DNA of 52,942 nucleotides from Candidatus Rokubacteria bacterium GWA2_70_23 (lineage in GTDB: Bacteria > Methylomirabilota > Methylomirabilia > Rokubacteriales > CSP1-6): the NCBI GenBank assembly GCA_001788395.1, contig MGBT01000190.1, positions 1 to 52,942 of the forward strand. The letters run 5' to 3'. Positions 40,326 to 50,157 of this stretch are shown piece after piece. Numbering within the stretch: position 1 is the stretch's first letter; each line of letters begins with the position of its first letter. A program made the position numbers and the translations under genes. The notes below the pieces were generated by a model. It was not told the DNA's origin, did not search any database, and worked only from the letters and a program-made list of their open reading frames with translations.

Positions 40326-42125
40326 ATGCCGCAGCGTCCTGACATCCGAAACGTCGCCATCATCGCCCACGTGGACCACGGCAAGACCACGCTGGTGGAC
40401 GCCATGCTGTGGCAGTCCGGCATCTTCCGCGCCAACGAGCACGTGGCCGAACGGGTCATGGACTCCATCGACCTCGAGCGCGAGAAGGGCATCACGATCA
40501 TGGCGAAGAACACGTCCGTCCACTACCGCGACGTGAAGATCAACATCGTGGACACGCCAGGCCACGCCGACTTCGGCGGCGAGGTGGAGCGAACGCTGAC
40601 CCTGGTGGACGGCGTGCTGCTCCTCGTGGACGCCGCCGAGGGACCGCTGCCCCAGACGCGCTTCGTGCTCAAGAAGGCGCTGGAGGCCGGGCTCCCCCCG
40701 ATTGTCGTCATCAACAAGATCGACCGCCAGGACGCCCGCGCGGCGCAGGTGCTCGACGAGGTGTACGACCTCTTCATCGACCTGGACGCCTCCGAGGACC
40801 AGCTGGACTTCCCCGTCCTCTACACGGATGCGCGGAAAGGCGCCGCCACCACGGACCTGCAGGAGGAGGGGAAGACCCTCGCCCCCCTCTTCGACACGCT
40901 CCTGGCCCATATCCCACCGCCGCGCTTCGAGGAGCACCATGGGCTCCAGCTCCGCGCCGCCTCGCTCGACTGGGACGACTACGTGGGCCGGCTCATCATC
41001 GGCCGGATCGTCAACGGCCGCATCCGCCAGTACGATCGGGTGGCCGTCGTCCACCGGGACGGCAGCGTGGAGCATTCCAAGGTCACCGTGCTCTACGGCT
41101 ACGAGGGGCTGAAGCGCGTGGAGGTCGCCGAGGCCTGGGCCGGCGACCTGGTCGCCGTGGCGGGCATCGAGGCCATCGAGATCGGGGAGACCATCGCGGA
41201 CGCCGAGACGCCGCTGGCCCTGCCGGTGATGCACATCGACGAGCCCACCGTGTCCATGCTCTTCTCCGCCAACGTCTCGCCCTTCGCGGGGCGCGAGGGG
41301 CGCTTCGTCACCTCGACCCAGCTCCGCGACCGGCTCTGGAAGGAGCGGCGGACCAACGTGGCCATCCACGTCGACGAGACCGACTCGCCGGACACGTTCC
41401 GCCTCTCCGGCCGAGGCGAGCTCCAGCTGGCCATCATCATCGAGACGATGCGGCGCGAAGGCTTCGAGATGGAGGTGGGCAAGCCCCAGATCATCACCCG
41501 GGAGGAGCACGGGCAGACGCTCGAGCCCATGGAGTCCCTGGTGGTGGACATCCCCGAGGAGTTCATCGGCGCCGTCACCCAGAAGCTCGGCCCCCGGAAG
41601 GGCCAGATGACCAAGATGGTGAACCACGGCACCGGCCGCGTGCGCCTCGAGTACCGCATCCCCTCGCGCGGGCTCATCGGCTACCGCACCGAGTTCCTCA
41701 CCGACACGCGGGGCACCGGACTCCTGAACCACCTCTTCGACGGCTACGCCCCCTGGCAGGGGGACATCCCCCACCGCGGGAACGGCGCCATGGTGTCCGA
41801 CCGCGCCGGCCGGACCACCGCCTACGCCATCGACCATCTCCAGCCGCGCGGCGTCCTGTTCCTCGCGCCGGGCGAGCCGGTCTACGAAGGCCAGGTCGTC
41901 GGCGAGAACGCCCGCGACAACGACCTCGACGTGAACATCACCAAGGAAAAGAAGCTCACCAACATGCGCGCGTCCACCTCGGACGAGGCCGCGCGGCTCA
42001 CGCCGCCGCAGCTGATGAGCCTCGAGCAGTCCCTCGAGTGGATCCGCGAGGACGAGCTGCTCGAGGTCACGCCGAAGTCGCTCCGCCTCCGCAAGAAGCA
42101 CCTCAGCGGCCGCCGCCGCTTCTAG
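40326..42125 (+). CDS. bipA: Translational GTPase BipA/TypA
   Basis: 599 aa, the usual length. G1 [16 protein letters not shown]2/G3 [11 protein letters not shown] and [15 protein letters not shown]4 NKIDRQDAR, then domain II and the EF-G-like domains III and V ([43 protein letters not shown]) and the TypA-specific C-domain ([26 protein letters not shown]). It binds 70S ribosomes and helps 50S assembly under stress and low temperature. The ATG at 40326 is 6 nt after TACAGT and has no ribosome-binding site. Its TAG stop lies in the CTAG that begins palindromic repeat copy 2. Confidence 0.97.
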   Translation: MPQRPDIRNVAIIAHVDHGKTTLVDAMLWQSGIFRANEHVAERVMDSIDLEREKGITIMAKNTSVHYRDVKINIVDTPGHADFGGEVERTLTLVDGVLLLVDAAEGPLPQTRFVLKKALEAGLPPIVVINKIDRQDARAAQVLDEVYDLFIDLDASEDQLDFPVLYTDARKGAATTDLQEEGKTLAPLFDTLLAHIPPPRFEEHHGLQLRAASLDWDDYVGRLIIGRIVNGRIRQYDRVAVVHRDGSVEHSKVTVLYGYEGLKRVEVAEAWAGDLVAVAGIEAIEIGETIADAETPLALPVMHIDEPTVSMLFSANVSPFAGREGRFVTSTQLRDRLWKERRTNVAIHVDETDSPDTFRLSGRGELQLAIIIETMRREGFEMEVGKPQIITREEHGQTLEPMESLVVDIPEEFIGAVTQKLGPRKGQMTKMVNHGTGRVRLEYRIPSRGLIGYRTEFLTDTRGTGLLNHLFDGYAPWQGDIPHRGNGAMVSDRAGRTTAYAIDHLQPRGVLFLAPGEPVYEGQVVGENARDNDLDVNITKEKKLTNMRASTSDEAARLTPPQLMSLEQSLEWIREDELLEVTPKSLRLRKKHLSGRRRF

Positions 42126-42317
42126 CCGGGCCGCTGAAACAGGCCCATCTGCGGAGGTACGGCGCCCTCGGCCGCACGCTCAACGTGGCTCGCTCACGCT
42201 CGCCCGGACCGCCGGATCCGCTCGCCTCGCCTCCGGCTCGGCTCGCCAAGCGGAGTACGCCTCGCGTGCGGCCGTCGGGCGCCGCCTTGCATCTGGACCT
42301 TTTGGGGCGGCCTGGAG
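42122..42317. repeat. Palindromic CTAG-ended repeat, copy 2
   Basis: About 195 bp in the convergent gap between bipA and the helicase gene, in reverse orientation to copy 1. GGCCCATCTGC, GGCGCCCTCGGCCGCACGCTCAACGTGG (two adjoining blocks) and CATCTGGACCTTTT match the other copies, but the terminal A/T-runs are eroded (GAAACAGG, CCTTTTGGGG). CTAG at 42122-42125 contains the bipA stop codon. The right boundary is approximate. Confidence 0.75.
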
Positions 42318-42323
42318 CGCTGG

Positions 42324-43670
42324 TCAGCGGCCGCGGCGGGGGCCGCGCGAGGGGCCGCCGGGTCGCCCGCCGGGCGAGGCGCCGGGCCGCCCGCCGCGGG
42401 ATCCGCCCGAGCGCCCCGGACCGCTGCCGACGCGGCCGCCGCGGGCCGCCATCCGCTGGCGCTTCTCCTCCGCGTAGCGGCGCCGCTCCTCGCTGGTGGG
42501 CTTGATCTCGGGCAGGTACCACTCGTCCTCGGCCCACTCGACCCGGATCTTCTCCCCGATGAACTTCTCGATGGGCTCGAGCTCGAGCGCCCCCGCCTCG
42601 TCGGCGAGGCTGATGGCCTTGCCCGCCGCGCCCGCGCGCGCCGTGCGGCCGATGCGATGGACGTAGTCCTCGGCATCCTGCGGCAGGTCCCAGTTGACGA
42701 CGTGACTCACGCCCTCGATGTGGAGCCCGCGCGAGGCGACATCGGTGGCCACGAGAATGGGCAGCGTCCCGTCCTTGAAGTCGTTCAGCAGCTTGAGCCG
42801 CTTCTTCTGGTCCACGTCGCCCGTGAGCGCCCGGGCCTGCCAGCCGTTGCGGCCGAGGCGGTCCTCGAGCCGGCGGGCCTCCTCGCGCGTGTTGGCGAAG
42901 ATGAGGATGCGGCTGCCGCCCTCCTGTCGCAGGAGGCCCAGCAGCAGGCTGAACTTCTCCTCGCGCCCCACGTGGTAGAGGACCTGCTCGGCGTTCTCCG
43001 CCGTCTTCTGGTGGGGCGTGATGGTGATCTGCGTGGGATTGTTCATGAACTCCCACGTCAGCTCCATCACCCGGAAGGACAGTGTCGCCGAGAAGAGAAA
43101 GGACTGCCGCTTCTCGGGCTTGGGCAGCTTCCGCAGGATGAAGCGCAGGTCGGCGATGAAGCCCATGTCGAACAGCCGGTCGGCCTCGTCGATGACGAGC
43201 ACTTCCACGCGGGCCGGAGACCAGACGAGCTGCTTGAGGTAGTCGATGAGCCGGCCGGGCGTGCCCACCAGGACGTCGCACGCCTCGCCCAGCTCGTCGC
43301 GCTGCTTGGCGTAGTCGACGCCGCCGTACACCGCCAGGATGCGCAGGCCCGTGTGGGCCCCGAGGAGCTGCGCGTCGGCCCGGATCTGCACCACCAGCTC
43401 GCGGGTGGGGGCGATGATCAGCACGCGGGGCGCCGTCGGCCCGCTGCGGGCCGGCGCCGGGTGGCGCAGGCAGCGGGTGAAGGCGGCGATCAGGAAGGCC
43501 GCGGTCTTCCCGGTGCCGGTCTGCGACTGGCCCGCCACGTCCTTGCCTTTGAGGGCCAGCGGAAGGGCGGCCTCCTGGATCGCCGTCGCGGTGACGAACC
43601 CGGCATCCCGGATGCCGCGCCGGACCGGCTCCGGCAGATCGAGAGCGGCGAGCTCGAGGGCTGTGGTCAT
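42324..43670 (-). CDS. DEAD-box RNA helicase
   Basis: 448 aa. All core motifs are present: Q motif near FVTATAIQEAALP, Walker A SQTGTGKT, PTRELVVQI, TPGRLIDYL, VIDEADRLFDMGF, FLFSATL, ILIFANTREEARRL, LVATDVASRGLHIEGV and HRIGRTARAG. The C-terminus (about 405-448) is Gly/Arg/Pro-rich, a nonspecific RNA-binding tail as in RhlE and CsdA. It unwinds RNA duplexes during ribosome assembly or mRNA decay. The ATG overlaps the tatC stop (ATGA). BipA, the RRM protein and this helicase are all cold- and ribosome-linked functions, though not in one operon. Confidence 0.95.
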   Translation of the reverse strand: MTTALELAALDLPEPVRRGIRDAGFVTATAIQEAALPLALKGKDVAGQSQTGTGKTAAFLIAAFTRCLRHPAPARSGPTAPRVLIIAPTRELVVQIRADAQLLGAHTGLRILAVYGGVDYAKQRDELGEACDVLVGTPGRLIDYLKQLVWSPARVEVLVIDEADRLFDMGFIADLRFILRKLPKPEKRQSFLFSATLSFRVMELTWEFMNNPTQITITPHQKTAENAEQVLYHVGREEKFSLLLGLLRQEGGSRILIFANTREEARRLEDRLGRNGWQARALTGDVDQKKRLKLLNDFKDGTLPILVATDVASRGLHIEGVSHVVNWDLPQDAEDYVHRIGRTARAGAAGKAISLADEAGALELEPIEKFIGEKIRVEWAEDEWYLPEIKPTSEERRRYAEEKRQRMAARGGRVGSGPGRSGGSRGGRPGASPGGRPGGPSRGPRRGR

Positions 43671-44452
43671 GTGGCGTCCGAGGAGGCCGCGGGCGCCTCC
43701 GCCGTCTCCTGTGCGGGGACGGGCTTCTTCGCGCGCCGGCCGAAGATACGCGCCGAGATGATCCCGACTTCATACAGGACGATCAGGGGGCCGGCCATCA
43801 GCGTCTGGTTCACGGCATCGGGGGTCGGCGTGAGGATCGCCGCGATCATGAAGTTGATGAGGATGGCGTACTTGCGATTCCTCGACAGGAACTGCGGCGT
43901 CACGACTCCGATCATGGAGAGCAGCGTGATCACCACCGGCATCTCGAAGACCAGCCCGAAGGCGAGGGTGAACTTGATGACGAAGTCCATGTAGCTCGCC
44001 ACCGAGAGCAGCGGCTGCAGCCCCTGCTCCTGGCCGAAGGAGACGAGGAAGGTGGACGCGAACGGGACGACGACCAGGAGCGCGAAGGCGCCGCCCAGGA
44101 GGAAGAGGAGGGAGCCGACGATCACGAAGGGGGCGGCGTACTTGCGCTCGCGCTTGTGCAGCCCCGGCGAGACGAAGGCCCAGACGTTCCAGAGGATCAC
44201 CGGCATGGCGATGAAGAGCCCCGTGATCATCGCCACCTTCATGTAGGTCCAGAAGGCCTCGGTGGGCGTCGTGAAGACGAGCTTCATGTGCATGGCGGCC
44301 ACCGGCCGCGAGAGGAACTTCATGATGCGGTCGGTGAAGTAGAACGCGATGAGGAGCCCGATCCCCGCCGGCACGAGGCTCCAGACGATGCGTGTCCGGA
44401 GCTCGCCCAGGTGCTCCATGAAGGACATCTTCGCGTCGTGGGTCTCGGCCAT
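43667..44452 (-). CDS. tatC: Sec-independent protein translocase TatC
   Basis: 261 aa with six membrane segments. The N-terminal MSFMEHLGELRTRIVWS is the conserved signal-recognising region, followed by PTEAFWTYMKVAMITGLFIAMPVILWNVWAFVSPGLHKRERKY, then FGLVFEMPVVITLLSMIG and TPTPDAVNQTLMAGPLIVLYE. It binds twin-arginine signals such as that of MsrP. No tatA or tatB is in the window. The ATG at 44452 shares one base with the thiD stop (TGATG) and its own stop overlaps the helicase start, so thiD, tatC and the helicase are tightly coupled. Confidence 0.95.
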   Translation of the reverse strand: MAETHDAKMSFMEHLGELRTRIVWSLVPAGIGLLIAFYFTDRIMKFLSRPVAAMHMKLVFTTPTEAFWTYMKVAMITGLFIAMPVILWNVWAFVSPGLHKRERKYAAPFVIVGSLLFLLGGAFALLVVVPFASTFLVSFGQEQGLQPLLSVASYMDFVIKFTLAFGLVFEMPVVITLLSMIGVVTPQFLSRNRKYAILINFMIAAILTPTPDAVNQTLMAGPLIVLYEVGIISARIFGRRAKKPVPAQETAEAPAASSDAT

Positions 44453-45240
44453 CACCAGTCCGTGAGAAAGTGGCGGAGCTGCCCCACGCCGCGGCCCGCC
44501 TGGAAGCCGTCCTGGATCGCCCGCGTGACGTAGGCTTTGGCGCGGCGCACGGCCTCGAGCAGCGACTGGCCGAGGGCGAGTCCGGCGACGATGGCGGCCG
44601 AGAACGTGCAGCCGGTGCCGTGGGTATTGGGGCTGTCCACGCGCGGGGCGGAAAGCTCCGTGAAGTCCCGCCCGTCCCAGAGGAGGTCCAGCGCGTCGCC
44701 CTCGAGGTGGCCGCCCTTGACGAGCACGTGTCGGGGCCCCAGCGCGTGGATGCGCCGGGCGGCCTCCTCCATTCCCTCGCGCCCCGTCACCGAGATGCCG
44801 CTCAGCGCCTCGGCCTCGGGGAGATTGGGCGTCACCACCAGCGCCAGCGGGAGGATGCGGCTGATCAGCGCCTGGCGGGCGTCGGGACGGAGGAGCGGGT
44901 CGCCGGACTTGGCGACCATGACCGGGTCCACCACCAGGTGGCGGATCGGATGCTCGGCGAGCACATCCGCCACCGCCTCGATGATGGGCGCGGTGGACAG
45001 CATCCCGCACTTGGCGGCGTCGGCGCCGAAATCGGACAGGACGGAGCGGAGTTGCTTGGCGACGAAGGCGGGAGGCAGATTCTCGACGCCCTGCACGCCC
45101 ACCGAGTTCTGCGCGGTGACGGCCGTGATCACGGACATCCCGAAGACGCGAAAGGCGGAGAAGGTCTTGAGATCGGCCTGGATGCCCGCCCCGCCGCCCG
45201 AGTCGGACCCGGCGATGGTCAGGGCTCTGGGGATGCGCAT
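44452..45240 (-). CDS. thiD: Hydroxymethylpyrimidine / phosphomethylpyrimidine kinase ThiD
   Basis: 262 aa ribokinase-fold enzyme. AGSDSGGGAGIQADLKTF at the N-terminus, SVITAVTAQNS, VVDPVMVAKSGD, TPNLPEAEAL, LVKGGHL and the catalytic SPNTHGTGCTFSAAI are diagnostic. It phosphorylates HMP and HMP-P in thiamine synthesis. The ATG at 45240 lies 22 bp inside the 3' end of rsmI. A TATACT hexamer ends 8 nt before it, itself within rsmI, suggesting an internal leaderless promoter for thiD-tatC-helicase. Confidence 0.95.
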   Translation of the reverse strand: MRIPRALTIAGSDSGGGAGIQADLKTFSAFRVFGMSVITAVTAQNSVGVQGVENLPPAFVAKQLRSVLSDFGADAAKCGMLSTAPIIEAVADVLAEHPIRHLVVDPVMVAKSGDPLLRPDARQALISRILPLALVVTPNLPEAEALSGISVTGREGMEEAARRIHALGPRHVLVKGGHLEGDALDLLWDGRDFTELSAPRVDSPNTHGTGCTFSAAIVAGLALGQSLLEAVRRAKAYVTRAIQDGFQAGRGVGQLRHFLTDW

Positions 45241-45920
45241 GGCCTCTTAGTATACGGGATGATGAGGGTGAATTCCCCGCGGATGGGGCCTCCCGCGAAG
45301 CGCTCCGAGAGCGCCTGCGGCGTGCCCTCCACGATCTCTTCGAACTGCTTCGTGAGCTCCCGTGCCAGCACCATCGGCACCTCGCCGAAGACGGCGGCAA
45401 CGGCCTCGAGGGAGGCGAGCAGCCGGTGGGGCGACTCGTAGCAGACCACGGTCATCTCGAGCTCGCGGAGCGCCATGAGGGAGCTGATGCGCCGCCCGGG
45501 CTTGACGGGCAGGAAGCCGGCGAAGGCGAAGCGGTCCGCGGGGACGCCGGCCGCCGAGAGCGCCGCCACGACGGCCGACGGCCCGGGCACGGGCACGACG
45601 GGAATGCCGGCCTCCCGCGCCTGCCGCACCAGGAGGAACCCGGGATCGGAGATGCCGGGCGTGCCGGCGTCCGTCACGAGCGCCACCGATCGGCCGTCCC
45701 GGAGCGTCCGGAGGATGCGCTCGCCCTTGCTGAGCTTGTTGTGCTCGAAGTAGCTCGTCATGGCCACGTGGACGCCGAAGTGGCTCAGGAGGACGCGCGT
45801 CCGGCGCGTGTCCTCGCAGGCGACGAGATCCACTTCCTTGAGCACGCGGAGGGCGCGGAGCGTCAGGTCCTCGAGGTTCCCGATGGGGGTCGCGACGACG
45901 TAGAGGGTCCCCGCGCTCAT
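45219..45920 (-). CDS. rsmI: 16S rRNA (cytidine1402-2'-O)-methyltransferase RsmI
   Basis: 233 aa tetrapyrrole-methylase fold. LYVVATPIGNLEDLTLRAL, CEDTRRTRVLLSHF, ALVTDAGTPGISDPGFLLV (AdoMet loop), VPGPSAVVAALSAAG and FAGFLP(V)K mark RsmI. It methylates the ribose of C1402 in 16S rRNA. ATG at 45920 is chosen; a GTG two codons upstream is possible. No -10 or good ribosome-binding site is evident. Its end overlaps thiD by 22 bp. Confidence 0.95.
   Translation of the reverse strand: MSAGTLYVVATPIGNLEDLTLRALRVLKEVDLVACEDTRRTRVLLSHFGVHVAMTSYFEHNKLSKGERILRTLRDGRSVALVTDAGTPGISDPGFLLVRQAREAGIPVVPVPGPSAVVAALSAAGVPADRFAFAGFLPVKPGRRISSLMALRELEMTVVCYESPHRLLASLEAVAAVFGEVPMVLARELTKQFEEIVEGTPQALSERFAGGPIRGEFTLIIPYTKRPCASPEP
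45249..45254 (-). promoter_or_regulatory. Close -10 (leaderless type) for thiD, inside rsmI
   Basis: TATACT, one mismatch from consensus, on the minus strand eight bases before the thiD ATG at 45240 and within the rsmI coding sequence. Confidence 0.45.
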
Positions 45921-45998
45921 GGGCACGCCTGTTCTCTCACGGAGTGGGCGCGCCGCGGAGGGCCTCTGTCTCCCGTGTGGAAGGGAGTGCTGATGCGT

Positions 45999-46028
45999 GG
46001 CCGGCCGGGGAGGGGCCCCCGGCCGGCC
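45999..46028 (-). terminator. Hairpin after the RRM protein gene
   Basis: A perfect 12-bp stem, GGCCGGCCGGGG (45999-46010) with CCCCGGCCGGCC (46017-46028), 21 nt past the RRM gene stop. It is very stable but has no U-tract on the minus strand. Confidence 0.5.
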
Positions 46029-46049
46029 GAGCCCAGGAGGGTCGCCGGC

Positions 46050-46385
46050 TCAGCGCCCGCCGCGCCAGCCGCCGTGGCCGGCGCCGCCGAAGCCGCCGCC
46101 GCCCCCGCCGCGCCGCTGCCCGCCACCGCCACCGCCGGTCGGGCCCTTGGCGATCTCGACCTTGATCTGGCGGCCATCGAGCTGGGTCCCGTTCAGCCGG
46201 GACACGGCCTCGTTGGCCTCCTCGGCCGTCGCCATCTCGACGAACCCAAACCCGCGCGAGCGGCCGGTGTCCCGATCGGTCACCACGCTCGCGGACTCGA
46301 CCGACCCCACCGCGGCGAACGCCGCGCGGAGCCCGTCATTGGACGTGGAAAACGACAGCCCACCCACGAACAGCTTCACGGCCAT
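46050..46385 (-). CDS. RRM-type glycine-rich RNA-binding protein
   Basis: 111 aa. One RNA-recognition motif with RNP2 LFVGGLSF (5-12) and RNP1 RGFGFVEM (44-51), then a Gly/Arg-rich tail from about residue 84. Such proteins are RNA chaperones, often cold-induced in bacteria. AAGGGG 7 nt upstream supports the ATG at 46385. A TACACT -10 at 46502-46507 would give a leader of about 110 nt, long compared with the many leaderless genes here, as is common for cold-shock mRNAs. Confidence 0.9.
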   Translation of the reverse strand: MAVKLFVGGLSFSTSNDGLRAAFAAVGSVESASVVTDRDTGRSRGFGFVEMATAEEANEAVSRLNGTQLDGRQIKVEIAKGPTGGGGGGQRRGGGGGGFGGAGHGGWRGGR

Positions 46386-46501
46386 TGAAGTACCCCTTCC
46401 CCGGCTTCCGCACTGTGCACGGCCAGAACTCGGAAGAAGCTCGGGACGTGGCCCGGCAGCGAGGAGGGTTCCCGATGAACCGACGCGTGCTGGGCGGTGA
46501 A

Positions 46502-46507
46502 AGTGTA
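46502..46507 (-). promoter_or_regulatory. Putative -10 of the RRM gene with long leader
   Basis: TACACT on the minus strand, about 117 bp before the ATG at 46385. No clear -35 is visible. The 46386-46571 gap contains this signal and the leader; no other gene is seen. Confidence 0.33.
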
Positions 46508-46571
46508 CACGACTCGCGGAGCCTGTGCCCCGGACGTTTTCGCAGGGGTGCGGTGAAGCGGGCCCAGTGGG

Positions 46572-47819
46572 TCAGGCAGACTCGGCCTTCTGCTCCGATA
46601 TCAGGATGGGCCGGTCCTTGTTCAGGATCGCCTCCCGGGTGACGATGCACTCCTTGAGCCCCGGGATCGACGGCAGATCGTACATCACCTCCAGCATCAC
46701 TTCCTCGAGCACGGCCCGGAGGCCGCGGGCGCCCGTGCCGCGCTTCATGGCTTCGCGGGCCACGGCGGCCACCGCGTCGTCGGTGAACTTGAGCCGCACC
46801 CGCTCCAGCTCGAAGTACTTCTGGTACTGCTTGATAATGGCGTTCCTCGGCTCCCGGAGGATGCGGATGAGCGCGGGCTCGTCCAGGTCGTGCAGCGTGG
46901 CGACCACGGGCAGGCGTCCCACGAACTCCGGGATCATCCCGAACTTGAGCAGGTCCTCGGGCTGCACCATGGCCAGGAGGTCGCCCACGCGGCGCTCGTC
47001 CCGGCTCCGCACCTCGGCCCCGAAGCCCATGCCGCTCTTGCCCACCCGGCTCTCCACGATCTTGTCCAGCCCCACGAAGGCGCCGCCGCAGAGGAAGAGC
47101 ACGTTGGTCGTGTCGACCTGGATGAACTCCTGGTGCGGGTGCTTGCGCCCGCCCTGGGGCGGCACGTTGGCCACCGTGCCCTCGAGGATTTTCAGCAGCG
47201 CCTGCTGGACGCCCTCGCCCGAGACGTCGCGGGTGATGGAGGGGTTCTCCGACTTCCGCGCGATCTTGTCGATCTCGTCGATGTAGACGATGCCGCGCTG
47301 CGCCCGCTCCACGTCGTAGTCGGCCGCCTGCAGCAGCCGGAGGATGATGTTCTCCACGTCCTCGCCCACGTAGCCCGCCTCGGTGAGCGTGGTGGCATCC
47401 GCGATGGTGAAGGGGACCTTGAGCATCTTGGCGAGGGTCTGGGCCAGGAGCGTCTTGCCGGAGCCGGTGGGGCCGATCAGGAGGATGTTGGCCTTCTGCA
47501 GCTCCACCTCGCCGACCTCGGAGCCGGCCTCGATCCGCTTGTAGTGGTTGTGGACGGCGACGGCCAAGATCTTCTTCGCGCGCTCCTGCCCCACGACGTA
47601 CTGGTCGAGGAGGGCCTTGACCTCGACGGGCTTGGGGAGGCTCCGGATCTCCCGGCTCTTCTCCTCCTGCCACTCCTCCGCGATGATGTCGTTGCAGAGC
47701 TCGATGCACTCATCGCAGATGTAGACCGTGGGGCCGGCGATCAGCTTGCGGACGTCGTTCTGGCTCTTGCCGCAGAACGAGCACTTGAGCGACCCCCCGC
47801 CCTCGCGCGCGCGGGCCAT
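46572..47819 (-). CDS. clpX: ATP-dependent Clp protease ATPase subunit ClpX
   Basis: 415 aa. N-terminal C4 zinc finger (CSFCGK ... CDECIELC), Walker [16 protein letters not shown], Walker [12 protein letters not shown], pore loop GYVGEDVEN and GFGAEVRS region carrying the RKH-type segment, sensor-2 [12 protein letters not shown]. It unfolds tagged proteins and feeds them to ClpP. The ATG at 47819 lies 10 nt after clpP, the normal gene order. Confidence 0.97.
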   Translation of the reverse strand: MARAREGGGSLKCSFCGKSQNDVRKLIAGPTVYICDECIELCNDIIAEEWQEEKSREIRSLPKPVEVKALLDQYVVGQERAKKILAVAVHNHYKRIEAGSEVGEVELQKANILLIGPTGSGKTLLAQTLAKMLKVPFTIADATTLTEAGYVGEDVENIILRLLQAADYDVERAQRGIVYIDEIDKIARKSENPSITRDVSGEGVQQALLKILEGTVANVPPQGGRKHPHQEFIQVDTTNVLFLCGGAFVGLDKIVESRVGKSGMGFGAEVRSRDERRVGDLLAMVQPEDLLKFGMIPEFVGRLPVVATLHDLDEPALIRILREPRNAIIKQYQKYFELERVRLKFTDDAVAAVAREAMKRGTGARGLRAVLEEVMLEVMYDLPSIPGLKECIVTREAILNKDRPILISEQKAESA

Positions 47820-47829
47820 GGGGCGCGCG

Positions 47830-48477
<648 letters not shown>

Positions 48478-48483
48478 GTCGGT

Positions 48484-48489
48484 AGTGTA
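48484..48489 (-). promoter_or_regulatory. Close -10 (leaderless type) for clpP
   Basis: TACACT on the minus strand, six bases before the ATG at 48477, inside the 14-nt gap between tig and clpP. It would give a clpPX transcript independent of tig. Confidence 0.42.
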
Positions 48490-48491
48490 CC

Positions 48492-49760
48492 TCAGGAGGT
48501 GATCTGGGCGCGCTCGATGAGGAAGTCGAGCGTCCGCGACTCGCGCAGCGAGAGCCGCAGGGTGCCCAGGTCCCCGCTCTTCTCCATCATGCTCCGCACT
48601 GCCGCCGCCGGCCGTTGGCTGGCCTGGGCGATGCGCTCGACCTCCGCGTCCACCTCGGCGGCGCCGGGCACGAGCCCTTCCTTCTCGGCGATGGTTTCCA
48701 GCAGGAGCGCTCGGCGCACGGCGCGCTCCGCCCCCGGCCGCATCTCCTCGAGCAGCTTCGGGTAGTCCCACGGCAGCCGGTCGGGATCCACGCCCTGCTG
48801 GCGGAGCCGCTCCCGCGTGTGCTCGATCTGGTGCCCCACCTGCCGGAGCACGAGCGCGTCGGGCACCTGGAACGCGTGCGCCGCCAGGAGCGCCTCCACC
48901 ACGGCCTCCTCCAGCGTGCGCCGGTTCTCGCGGGCCCGGCGCGCCTCGAGGTCCTTCCGCAGCTCGGCCTTGAGCGCCTCCAGGGTCTCGAAGGGGCCCA
49001 TGGCCTTGGCGAAGTCGTCGTCCAGCGGCGGGAGCACCTTCTCCTTCACCTCTTTCACCGTGACCGTGGCCTCCCCCGCGAGGCCGCGCAGCGCCTCGGT
49101 GCGGTGGTCATCGGGGAAGCGGATGCGCGCCTGGCGTGAGCCGCCGGGACCGAGCCCGATCACCGCCTCCTCGATCTCGGGCATCACCGCCCCCTGGCCG
49201 AGGACGATCCCGTAATCGGTCTCTGTGCGGGGCTCCATGCCCTCGGGGGTGAGCGTGTAGTCCACGATCGCGAGATCTCCCAGGTCGGCGGCCCGCTCCA
49301 CGGCGCGGTACTCGGCGTGGCGCTCCCTCACGTGGCCGAGCGCCTCCTCCACCTCGTCTTCCGCGAAGGGCTTGGGCGCGTGCTGGACGCTAAGACCCGT
49401 GTAGGTCCCGAGCGCGATGGTGGGCTTGATCTCGACGACGGCGGCGAAGGACAGCGGCGCGCCCTCCTCGAGCCGCACCTCCTGGAGATCCGGCTCCTCC
49501 ACGGGCTCGATGCGCGTCTCGCTGAGCGCCTGGCGGTACACCTCGGGGATGAGATGGCGCGCCACTTCCTTCTTCACGTCATCGGCGAAGTGGATCTTGA
49601 TCATGCTGCGCGGGACCTTGCCCTTGCGGAAGCCTGGCAGCCTGGCTTCCCGCTGCACAAGGGTGAAGGCCCGCTCCCACGCCTGAGTCACCACCTCCGG
49701 CGCCTCCTCCACCTGGAGGCGCCGCTTGCAGGCTCCCAGCTCCTGAATGTCAACTTTCAT
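48492..49760 (-). CDS. tig: Trigger factor
   Basis: 422 aa. The ribosome-binding signature GFRKGKVP is at 43-50. A central FKBP-like isomerase domain ([10 protein letters not shown] ... [10 protein letters not shown], about 160-245) and the long C-terminal helical chaperone domain follow. It binds nascent chains at the ribosome exit. GGAG 6 nt before the ATG at 49760 is a fair ribosome-binding site. It lies 59 bp downstream of tRNA-Leu and upstream of clpP, the common tig-clpP-clpX order. Confidence 0.96.
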   Translation of the reverse strand: MKVDIQELGACKRRLQVEEAPEVVTQAWERAFTLVQREARLPGFRKGKVPRSMIKIHFADDVKKEVARHLIPEVYRQALSETRIEPVEEPDLQEVRLEEGAPLSFAAVVEIKPTIALGTYTGLSVQHAPKPFAEDEVEEALGHVRERHAEYRAVERAADLGDLAIVDYTLTPEGMEPRTETDYGIVLGQGAVMPEIEEAVIGLGPGGSRQARIRFPDDHRTEALRGLAGEATVTVKEVKEKVLPPLDDDFAKAMGPFETLEALKAELRKDLEARRARENRRTLEEAVVEALLAAHAFQVPDALVLRQVGHQIEHTRERLRQQGVDPDRLPWDYPKLLEEMRPGAERAVRRALLLETIAEKEGLVPGAAEVDAEVERIAQASQRPAAAVRSMMEKSGDLGTLRLSLRESRTLDFLIERAQITS

Positions 49761-49819
49761 CCCGACTCCTCAGATGTCATTCGCCTCGCCGCGGCCTCTC
49801 CACTCACCCTGCGTCGATC

Positions 49820-49905
49820 TGGTGCGAGAGGGGGGAGTTGAACCCCCACGGGGATGCCCCTCTGGATCCTAAGTCCAGCGCGTCTGCCAGTTCCGCCACT
49901 CTCGC
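49820..49905 (-). tRNA. tRNA-Leu (anticodon UAG)
   Basis: 86 nt on the minus strand. The acceptor stem GCGAGAG pairs with CTCTCGC, followed by A and an encoded CCA (complement of 49820-49822). The anticodon stem CTGGA/TCCAG encloses loop CTTAGGA, giving anticodon UAG, which reads CUA/CUG leucine codons. A long variable arm (GGGGCATCCCC), typical of class II tRNAs, and a GGGGG-TTCAACT-CCCCC T-arm are present. It lies 59 bp upstream of tig and may share its transcript. Confidence 0.96.
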
Positions 49906-50157
49906 ACGGTTGAATTCGCAGCCCATGGCCGCCGCTGCGGCCTCCCCCTGAAACGCCGCCCCGCGCTACCGCCGCGCTTCGCCGAGGGAGGCTCCGGAGT
50001 GACGCACGTGGCGGGACGACCGCACCCAAGGATAGCACAGGGTCCCCCGCCCTCCACCCGACGAGCGGCGGCGGCTCGGGCTTCGGCGGATCCCCGCCGT
50101 CGCGGCGGTCCCGGCCGCGGCGCCGCCGGCCGGTCCGGCCTGGGAGGCCCGACCGGG

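Noticed and set aside
40409..42505. 698-codon open frame in the +1-shifted phase of bipA
   Set aside because: Same-strand shadow; bipA has intact GTPase motifs and family length, and this frame runs into the repeat.
49869..50057. Short open frame covering the tRNA-Leu gene
   Set aside because: It translates half of a clear tRNA and has no homology or ribosome-binding site.
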